Shown one piece after another: positions 17,687-22,888 of a DNA stretch of 22,888 nt (its first letter is position 1; every line of letters begins with the position of its first letter). Both the position numbers and the translations under genes were made by a program. Source of the DNA: Ruminococcaceae bacterium UBA2656 (GTDB taxonomy: Bacteria > Bacillota > Clostridia > Oscillospirales > Acutalibacteraceae); NCBI GenBank assembly GCA_002359465.1, contig DENA01000035.1, positions 19,478-42,365 on the forward strand, written 5' to 3'. The notes under the pieces are model-generated. The model had not been told where the DNA came from. It worked only from the letters and a program-made list of their open reading frames with translations, and searched no databases.

Positions 17687-18022
17687 CTATTGACTTAAAA
17701 TATCCGGCAGTTCTTCCGGTTTGCAGACTTCCACACCCGGATTCCGGTTGGAAATAATCCGGCAGACCACGTTTGTTTCTTCATCCATTCCCTTGTCAAG
17801 ACAGATTAGTCTTTTTTCTTCTCCCCGAATCCATTTCAGCCTTTCAATCGCGCTTTCCAGCATCATTTCAGCGCTTTCATCATGGCCTTCCACAGAAACG
17901 ATCAGGTAAAGCTTACCCGGTCGGGCGGGCCTGAGCATCCAGAAGATAATATTCCTGACAATTTCAACAGCACCAATGATAGCCAGTAAAACAAAAAATA
18001 TTCTTGGAAGGATCTCAAGCAT
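17687..18022 (-). CDS. Small membrane-anchored hypothetical protein (111 aa)
   Basis: I do not recognise the family. One N-terminal membrane helix (about residues 4-22, ILPRIFFVLLAIIGAVEIV) and possibly a second short hydrophobic stretch are followed by a soluble alpha/beta-like domain (LYLIVSVEGHDESAEMMLE, RLICLDKGMDEET) that probably faces the cytoplasm. The ATG at 18022 is preceded by GAGGTGAC; a GTG at 18031 lies inside that ribosome site and is rejected. It sits 49 nt after metK and just ahead of the recD2 promoter. Its ribosome site is inside the 3' arm of the metK terminator-like hairpin, so expression may depend on read-through with hairpin opening, or on weak translation. Confidence 0.8.
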   Translation of the reverse strand: MLEILPRIFFVLLAIIGAVEIVRNIIFWMLRPARPGKLYLIVSVEGHDESAEMMLESAIERLKWIRGEEKRLICLDKGMDEETNVVCRIISNRNPGVEVCKPEELPDILSQ

Positions 18023-18060
18023 AAAAGTCACCTCACCACAGTTTATGTGATGAGGTGACT
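18022..18060 (-). terminator. Terminator-like hairpin after metK, covering the next gene's ribosome site
   Basis: AGTCACCTCACCACA (18026-18040) pairs with TGTGATGAGGTGACT (18046-18060), 14 Watson-Crick pairs plus one wobble (on the minus strand), with a 5-nt loop. TTTT follows on the minus strand. The minus-strand 3' arm contains GAGGTGAC, the ribosome site for ATG 18022, so it can act both as a metK terminator and as a translational lid. Confidence 0.75.
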
Positions 18061-18071
18061 AAATGCTATGC

Positions 18072-19256
18072 TTATTTTGCCAATGCGGCTTTTAAAGCGT
18101 CAACCTTGTCGCGTTTTTCCCACGCCACATGCAGATCCTCGCGGCCCATATGGCCGTAATTGGAAATGGAGCGGTAAATGGGGCGGCGAAGATTCAAATC
18201 GCGGATAATTGCAGTTGGACGGAGGTCAAACACCTTCTCAACCGCAGCTGCAAGCTCATCATTGCTGTATTCCGAAGTGCCGAATGTATCCACCATAACG
18301 GAAACCGGCCTTGCCACGCCGATTGCATAGGCAATTTGAATTTCGCACTTTTTGGCGAGCCCCGCCGCAACGACATTCTTGGCCGCATAGCGCGCCGCAT
18401 AAGCCGCTGAACGGTCCACCTTTGTCGGATCCTTCCCCGAAAAAGCGCCGCCGCCATGCCTGCCGTAGCCGCCGTACGTATCGACAATAATCTTTCTTCC
18501 GGTCAGCCCGCTGTCGCCCACGGGGCCGCCAATCACAAAACGGCCGGTAGGGTTTACATAAAATTTGGTTTTGTCATCCAACCATTTTACAGGAATAACC
18601 GCTTTAATTACATTTTCGATAATATCTTTCCTAATCTGTTCCAACGTAACGTCAGGGTCATGCTGCGTGGAAACGACAACGGTATCAACGCGCACCGGTT
18701 CGTCACCGACATATTCAATGGTGACCTGCGTCTTGCCGTCCGGCCTTAAATAAGAAAGGGTACCGTCTTTTCTCACCTGGCTCAGGCGTTTTGACAGCCT
18801 GTGCGCCAGCGAAATGGCAAGGGGCATCAGCTCCGGTGTTTCGTCGCAGGCGTAGCCGAACATCATTCCCTGATCGCCCGCGCCGATTGCATCGTTTTCA
18901 TCCGTTGCGCCCTGCTTGGCCTCATAGGACTGGTTCACACCCATTGCGATATCGGGCGACTGAATATCAATCGAAGTGATGACGCCGCAGGTGTTGCCAT
19001 CAAAACCGCAGGCCGGGTCGTCATAACCGATATCTTTAACCACCTGTCTTGCAATCGACGCGATGTCCACATAACAGTCGGTCGAAATCTCCCCCATCAC
19101 ATGAACGACGCCTGTTGTGGCCGTCACCTCACAGGCGACGTGGGCCTGCGGGTCCTGCGCAATAATTTCATCGAGCACGGCGTCGGCAATTTGGTCGCAG
19201 AGCTTGTCCGGATGCCCTTCCGTCACGGATTCGGATGTAAAAAAATGTCTTGCCAT
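18072..19256 (-). CDS. metK: S-adenosylmethionine synthetase
   Basis: MetK makes S-adenosylmethionine from methionine and ATP, supplying methyl groups. The 394-aa protein is of normal length. Motifs include VTEGHPDK (H15, D17 bind Mg and phosphate), the hexapeptide-like [12 protein letters not shown] (125-136), the P-loop [16 protein letters not shown] (268-283) and [18 protein letters not shown] 19256 follows TTAGGAGGATTTATCA. A SAM-I riboswitch with an intrinsic terminator occupies the leader, so the gene should be shut down when SAM is plentiful. A terminator-like hairpin follows the stop. Confidence 0.99.
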   Translation of the reverse strand: MARHFFTSESVTEGHPDKLCDQIADAVLDEIIAQDPQAHVACEVTATTGVVHVMGEISTDCYVDIASIARQVVKDIGYDDPACGFDGNTCGVITSIDIQSPDIAMGVNQSYEAKQGATDENDAIGAGDQGMMFGYACDETPELMPLAISLAHRLSKRLSQVRKDGTLSYLRPDGKTQVTIEYVGDEPVRVDTVVVSTQHDPDVTLEQIRKDIIENVIKAVIPVKWLDDKTKFYVNPTGRFVIGGPVGDSGLTGRKIIVDTYGGYGRHGGGAFSGKDPTKVDRSAAYAARYAAKNVVAAGLAKKCEIQIAYAIGVARPVSVMVDTFGTSEYSNDELAAAVEKVFDLRPTAIIRDLNLRRPIYRSISNYGHMGREDLHVAWEKRDKVDALKAALAK

Positions 19257-19289
19257 TGATAAATCCTCCTAAAATACAAAAATATTATA

Positions 19290-19323
19290 AAAATTAAAAT
19301 GCCGTCCGGAAAATCCGAACGGC
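19290..19323 (-). terminator. Riboswitch terminator of the metK leader
   Basis: On the minus strand GCCGTTCGGA pairs with TCCGGACGGC (10 pairs, one G-U) around TTT (19323-19301), then ATTTTAATTTTT. It lies between the SAM-I aptamer and the metK ribosome site. Confidence 0.88.
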
Positions 19324-19334
19324 GTGTATCATTA

Positions 19335-19429
19335 CCTCATCTTTCGGCTTTACCGCAGGAATTGGCACCTTACACATTGTAGGTTGCCGGACATCATAGG
19401 GCCTGTTCCCTCCGTCACTCTTGATAAGG
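19335..19429 (-). promoter_or_regulatory. SAM-I riboswitch (S box) aptamer upstream of metK
   Basis: The minus strand contains the diagnostic blocks of the S box: CTTATCAAGAGTGACGGAGG, then GGCCCTATGATGTCCGGCAA, then GGTGCCAATTCCTGC and GAAAGATGAGG. Stem P1 is closed by CCTTATC (19429-19423) and GATGAGG (19341-19335). It is followed by a terminator hairpin, so SAM binding should promote termination before metK, the enzyme that makes SAM. Confidence 0.97.
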
Positions 19430-19452
19430 GGCATATTAAATTTTATTGATTT

Positions 19453-19481
19453 ATTATAACATACATTATAGTGATCGTAAA
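19453..19481 (-). promoter_or_regulatory. Promoter of the SAM riboswitch-metK transcript
   Basis: The minus strand reads TTTACG (19481-19476), 17 nt, TATAAT (19458-19453), with an extended -10 TG upstream. The transcript would start about 17 nt before the aptamer. Confidence 0.7.
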
Positions 19482-19544
19482 TATAAAAAATATGCAAATT
19501 ACGTGCTATCAATCTATAACAAACTGTATTGTTTCAATAAATTT

Positions 19545-20180
19545 CTATCTTCTGCCCATTTTATTATGTAAAATAGGGCTTACGTGCTTATAGACCAGCA
19601 TCGTAACAGCGGATACCAGTAATCCCTTTAATAAATTGAAAGGCGCTACCGCAAGCATGACAAAGGTCGGCAGGTCGTTAATGGAGGGATTGACCGTATG
19701 GCCCATGGCGACAAGCGCATCCAGCGGCATATGGAACACGTTGGCGTAAAACGGCAGCAGCACGAACGCATTCAGCAAACTTCCCGCCGCAATCAGAGTA
19801 AGTGTGCCGACAGCCATGCCGATCAGTGCGCTCTTTTTTGATTTATGATATCGATAAATCAGTGTGCTCGGAATGACAAAAGAACAGCCGATGATAAAAT
19901 TCGCAATATCTCCTACTCCGCCCGTTGAACTTCCATGAATCAAAAGATACAGCAAAACCTTTACCAGCTCAATCACCACGCCGGCAAACGGTCCCATTGC
20001 AAAACCGCCGATCAAAACCGGAAGCTCGCTCAAATCAATCTTATAAAAACTTGGGGCAAACCAGAGCGGTATTTCAATGACCATCAGAACCGCGGCAATC
20101 GCAGACAGGATGCCGATCTGCGCGATTCCTCTTGCATCCAGTAATTTTGCCGCTTTTTTTTCGTTCGTTATCGTATTCAT
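19545..20180 (-). CDS. ribU: Riboflavin ECF transporter S component RibU
   Basis: RibU is the membrane-embedded, substrate-binding subunit that takes up riboflavin with the shared ECF module (EcfA, EcfA', EcfT), not encoded here. The 211-aa protein has about six hydrophobic segments and the RibU signature FYKIDLSELPVLIGGFAMGP (46-65), then GVVIELVKVLLYLLIHGSST and a GDIANFIIG segment. The start is ATG 20180, preceded by TAGGAGAAATC; upstream in-frame residues lie in the leader. The FMN riboswitch upstream independently supports the flavin substrate. The leader between the riboswitch terminator and the start is long, about 124 nt. I saw no clear terminator after the gene. Confidence 0.96.
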   Translation of the reverse strand: MNTITNEKKAAKLLDARGIAQIGILSAIAAVLMVIEIPLWFAPSFYKIDLSELPVLIGGFAMGPFAGVVIELVKVLLYLLIHGSSTGGVGDIANFIIGCSFVIPSTLIYRYHKSKKSALIGMAVGTLTLIAAGSLLNAFVLLPFYANVFHMPLDALVAMGHTVNPSINDLPTFVMLAVAPFNLLKGLLVSAVTMLVYKHVSPILHNKMGRR

Positions 20181-20304
20181 GATTTCTCCTATCTTCTTCA
20201 TAACAGTATTTTTGCTTTGACACTAAAGCAGGTGGAAATGATGCAGGAAACGCGCGGGCTACTTCATCTTCCTCATTTAAAAACTCCCTTTTTAGCTGCC
20301 AACG
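20181..20304. other. Long ribU leader segment between terminator and start codon
   Basis: About 124 nt separate the riboswitch terminator from the ribU start. Apart from the ribosome site and a five-codon reading frame (ATG AGG AAG ATG AAG TAG on the minus strand near 20272) I see nothing in it. Confidence 0.5.
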
Positions 20305-20335
20305 AAAAAAAGTCCCACAGTAAAAACTGCGGGAC
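20305..20335 (-). terminator. FMN riboswitch terminator
   Basis: On the minus strand GTCCCGCAGT (20335-20326) pairs with ACTGTGGGAC (20321-20312), ten pairs with one G-U, around TTTT, followed by seven T (20311-20305). It is the expression platform for ribU. Confidence 0.92.
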
Positions 20336-20359
20336 GAAAGTACACGCAAAAACGCGCAA

Positions 20360-20478
20360 TCTTCTTTCATCCGGACTATACCGTCGGCTTTGGAATTGAA
20401 CCAAATCAGCTTTCGCTCGCGGGCTCGTCGGCTTACGCCGCTTTACCGCCGGTGGGGAATTACACCCCGCCCCGAAGA
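20360..20478 (-). promoter_or_regulatory. FMN riboswitch (RFN element) upstream of ribU
   Basis: The minus strand has the highly conserved RFN blocks: TCTTCGGGGCGGGGTG, AATTCCCCACCGGCGGTAAA, then GCCCGCGAGCG, TTTGGTTCAATTCC and CCGACGGTATAGTCCGGATG before GAAAGAAGA. P1 is TCTTC (20478-20474) with GAAGA (20364-20360). It is followed by an intrinsic terminator, so FMN binding should reduce riboflavin uptake. Confidence 0.98.
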
Positions 20479-20497
20479 CAACTATTTAATTGATAAT

Positions 20498-20526
20498 ATT
20501 ATAACACCTTACAAAGGATGTGTCAA
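20498..20526 (-). promoter_or_regulatory. Consensus sigma-A promoter of the FMN riboswitch-ribU transcript
   Basis: The minus strand reads TTGACA (20526-20521), exactly 17 nt, TATAAT (20503-20498): a perfect consensus promoter. The TGA stop codon of capA (20525-20523) is part of the -35 hexamer. Confidence 0.95.
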
Positions 20527-21770
20527 TCTTTTTGCAGATATTCTTTCGGTATGCTTTTATCTACAATAGCATTGATATATTTCAGACTGAAAGCGGGCGT
20601 ATACCGCCTTACGCCATGTGCCTGAGCAAGTGCATCTGTATATTGGCTCAAAGGATAAATCGTAATATTGGTACATCTTTTGCCATATTGCGTGACAATC
20701 GGTTTAAATTTCATATCCGTAAAAGTTGCCTTATCAGTCGCAAAATCCTTTGTCATGGTAACTGTCAGAAGGCCGCTGACCATATTATCCCCGCTCTGCT
20801 GAGCGGAGACAAGATTGCCGAACGCAAAAATAACAGGGCATTTCGTTCCGTCTTTCCGGGTCAAAACCGTCAGCTTCTGCAAAACATGAGGATGATTTCC
20901 AAAAATGATATCCGCTCCCCAGTCCACCATATTTTGTGCAAGCGTTTTTTGCTTATCAGACAGCGTATAAGTGTTTTCATTTCCCCAGTGGACCGAAATG
21001 ACCACCACATCCGCCATGGATTTGGCTTTTTTTATGAGCTGCTCTATCAGAGCCGTATCGCTTGCATAAATAAGCCTGTAACTGGAATTTTTAGGAAGGT
21101 ATAAACCGTTTGTCATTTCCGTAATACCAATATGGGCGGTCTTGATCCCCTTTGCTTCAACGATGCGGATGTTTTGCAAATCCTCATCATTCCGATAAGC
21201 ACCGACCACTTTTGCAGACGGTTTGGTCGCCCAGTAATCGAGTGTAGCGGCCAGTCCCCTTTCATTTTGGTCAAGCACATGGTTATTTGCATGGTTGATG
21301 ACATCAAATCCCAGGCGAACCAGCTCGTCGCCCAGCTGCGTAGGTGAATTGAACCGAGGATAGCCGGAAGGAGCCGCAATTTTTCCCGCAATCGGCGTCT
21401 CCTGATTAATCACAGAGATATCCGCGTTTTTAATATCCCCCGCTATGCGCGCATAGACCGGCGAAAAGTCATATCCTTTCCCCCCCGCGCGGCTTTGCGC
21501 CTGCTTATAAATCACATCGTGAATCAAATCGTCTCCGGCACCCAAAATCGTAATGGAAACCGGTTTTTTGGCCGGTTTTGTTTCGTTTTTCGATTCTGCC
21601 TCCGAAGACACTGTCTGAGTCGAGACAGATATTTCGGAAGCAGTCTGTGCTTTTATATTATTTGTGTTTTGGAGGAAGTAGATCAGTGAAGTGACACAAA
21701 CACCAACCAAAATCACCGCTAAGGACACCCGAAAAATCACCCGTGATTGATTGTTCCGATCGCTTTTCAT
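20523..21770 (-). CDS. CapA family (PGA_cap) membrane-anchored metallophosphatase-like protein
   Basis: This 415-aa protein has a basic N-terminus, one membrane helix (about residues 12-33), a low-complexity Ser/Thr/Glu/Lys linker (about 40-70) and an extracellular domain with the CapA metal-site pattern: GAGDDLIHD at 77-85, NQETP, NHANNHVLDQNERG, VHWGN and FGNHPHVLQ. Relatives include CapA of poly-gamma-glutamate capsule systems; no capB or capC neighbour is present, so a capsule role is not supported here. ATG 21770, preceded by AGGGG at seven nt, is chosen over upstream in-frame starts at 21788 and 21803. The stop is embedded in the next transcript's -35 box. Confidence 0.95.
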   Translation of the reverse strand: MKSDRNNQSRVIFRVSLAVILVGVCVTSLIYFLQNTNNIKAQTASEISVSTQTVSSEAESKNETKPAKKPVSITILGAGDDLIHDVIYKQAQSRAGGKGYDFSPVYARIAGDIKNADISVINQETPIAGKIAAPSGYPRFNSPTQLGDELVRLGFDVINHANNHVLDQNERGLAATLDYWATKPSAKVVGAYRNDEDLQNIRIVEAKGIKTAHIGITEMTNGLYLPKNSSYRLIYASDTALIEQLIKKAKSMADVVVISVHWGNENTYTLSDKQKTLAQNMVDWGADIIFGNHPHVLQKLTVLTRKDGTKCPVIFAFGNLVSAQQSGDNMVSGLLTVTMTKDFATDKATFTDMKFKPIVTQYGKRCTNITIYPLSQYTDALAQAHGVRRYTPAFSLKYINAIVDKSIPKEYLQKD

Positions 21771-21828
21771 GCAAAAACCCCTAAACATAATTTTATACGA
21801 CATGGATCTATTTGAATACTTATATTAT

Positions 21829-21834
21829 AACACA
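21829..21834 (-). promoter_or_regulatory. Candidate extended -10 of the capA promoter
   Basis: The minus strand has TGTTATAATA between the tuf terminator and capA, an extended -10. The -35 region (about TTTCTT) is poor. The leader to ATG would be about 55 nt. Confidence 0.45.
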
Positions 21835-21860
21835 GAATAGATAAAAAGAAATAGAAACGT

Positions 21861-21893
21861 AAAAAGACCTTGTCCACAGGGGGACAAGGTCTT
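21861..21893 (-). terminator. Terminator of tuf
   Basis: AAGACCTTGTCC (21864-21875) pairs perfectly with GGACAAGGTCTT (21882-21893), 12 pairs with a 6-nt loop. On the minus strand it continues into TTTTTACG. It lies 19 nt after the tuf stop. Confidence 0.95.
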
Positions 21894-21912
21894 ATCATAG
21901 CAGAAGTACAGC

Positions 21913-22888
21913 TTATTGAGCGTTGATCTTGATAACAACGCCGGAACCAACTGTGTGGCCGCCTTCACGGATAGCGAAACGGAGGCCCTCTTCAATAGCG
22001 ATTGGTGTAATCAATTCGACGTCCATTTCAACGTTATCGCCAGGCATGCACATTTCAGTGCCTTCCGGCAGGGAAATAACACCCGTAACATCTGTTGTTC
22101 TGAAATAGAACTGAGGACGATAGTTGTTGAAGAATGGAGTATGACGGCCGCCTTCATCTTTGGTCAGAACATAAACCTGGCCACGGAATTTTGTGTGTGG
22201 ATGAATGGTGCCCGGTTTTGCAAGAACCTGGCCGCGTTCAACGTCATTTCTCTGAATACCACGGAGAAGAACACCGACATTATCGCCGGCCTCTGCAAAG
22301 TCAAGAGTCTTCTTGAACATTTCAAGACCTGTGATAACAGACTTTCTGCGCTCATCGGTCAGACCGATGATTTCGACTTCCTCGCCGACCTTAGCCATAC
22401 CGCGTTCCACTCTTCCGGTTGCAACAGTGCCGCGGCCGGTAATTGTGAAAACGTCTTCAACAGGCATAAGGAAAGGAAGATCGGATTTACGCTCAGGAGT
22501 CGGGATGAAGCTGTCAACAGCATCCATCAACTCATGAATGCACTTATACTCGGGAGCATCCGTATCCGTAGATTTGGACTCAAGAGCGGCAAGAGCGGAG
22601 CCGCGGATGATCGGTGTGTCGTCGCCCGGAAACTCATACTCATTTAGAAGGTCACGGACTTCCATTTCAACAAGGTCAAGCAGTTCAGGATCATCAACCT
22701 GATCAACCTTATTCATGAACACAACAATATATGGTACGCCAACCTGACGGGCGAGAAGGATATGTTCTCTGGTCTGAGGCATCGGGCCGTCAGCAGCAGA
22801 CACAACAAGGATTGCACCGTCCATCTGAGCAGCGCCAGTGATCATGTTCTTGACATAGTCGGCATGGCCTGGGCAGTCAACGTGAGCA
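21913..22888 (-). CDS. tuf: Elongation factor Tu (5' end outside window)
   Basis: EF-Tu delivers aminoacyl-tRNA to the ribosome as a GTPase. The last 324 residues are present; the start and the P-loop lie beyond the window. The frame opens with [20 protein letters not shown] (G3, DCPGH), then NKVD (G4) and GSALAAL (G5), followed by EF-Tu domains II and III ([43 protein letters not shown]) and the expected ending [15 protein letters not shown]. The codon use differs from many neighbours, with frequent preferred codons as expected for a highly expressed gene. A strong terminator follows. tuf usually follows fusA in this group but that part is not visible. Confidence 0.99.
   Translation of the reverse strand, partial: AHVDCPGHADYVKNMITGAAQMDGAILVVSAADGPMPQTREHILLARQVGVPYIVVFMNKVDQVDDPELLDLVEMEVRDLLNEYEFPGDDTPIIRGSALAALESKSTDTDAPEYKCIHELMDAVDSFIPTPERKSDLPFLMPVEDVFTITGRGTVATGRVERGMAKVGEEVEIIGLTDERRKSVITGLEMFKKTLDFAEAGDNVGVLLRGIQRNDVERGQVLAKPGTIHPHTKFRGQVYVLTKDEGGRHTPFFNNYRPQFYFRTTDVTGVISLPEGTEMCMPGDNVEMDVELITPIAIEEGLRFAIREGGHTVGSGVVIKINAQ

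Noticed and set aside
18801..19259. Plus-strand 152-codon open frame
   Set aside because: It is antisense to metK, whose motifs and riboswitch are unambiguous.

Overview
The window looks like a chromosomal segment of a spore-forming Clostridia member, most likely Oscillospiraceae/Ruminococcaceae-like. This rests on the IspH-ribosomal protein S1 fusion, the sporulation gene yunB, RecD2 without RecBC, a stand-alone DUF5685/J-protein pair, strong AGGAGG ribosome sites, and SAM-I and FMN riboswitches on metK and ribU. Almost everything is on the minus strand. The only convincing plus-strand gene is a 78-codon ORF at 13324-13560. No rRNA, tRNA, CRISPR array, prophage or insertion sequence was seen, so this is largely housekeeping DNA.

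In transcription order (high to low coordinate): tuf (EF-Tu, cut by the window end) with its terminator; a membrane-anchored CapA-type phosphatase; an FMN riboswitch and ribU; a SAM-I riboswitch and metK; a small membrane protein whose ribosome site lies inside the metK terminator-like hairpin; recD2 and comF, which overlap; and an MreB paralogue with its own promoter. Then comes the divergent 78-aa gene.

Below 13.1 kb is a three-gene unit: DUF5685, a J-domain/Cys-rich protein and a small membrane protein. It ends in a clear terminator. Next is a tightly packed operon: rpiR-type regulator, HI0933/YhiN flavoprotein, cmk, two plsC-like acyltransferases, ispH-rpsA. These genes overlap or nearly touch, and the operon also ends in a strong terminator. 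yunB and ligA follow, ligA with its own promoter and a terminator. The last unit is DUF2975, a YozG-type XRE regulator and a DUF4173-like membrane protein that runs off the window start.

The most interesting points are: DUF5685 carries two Asp-rich motifs reminiscent of class I isoprenoid synthases, beside a J-protein with a 10-cysteine tail; a hairpin buries the ribosome site downstream of metK; phased TATCAAT repeats sit at the XRE operon promoter; and the capA stop codon is embedded in a consensus -35 box. I found no clearly new defence or mobile system. All family calls come from recognising motifs by eye, without database searches.
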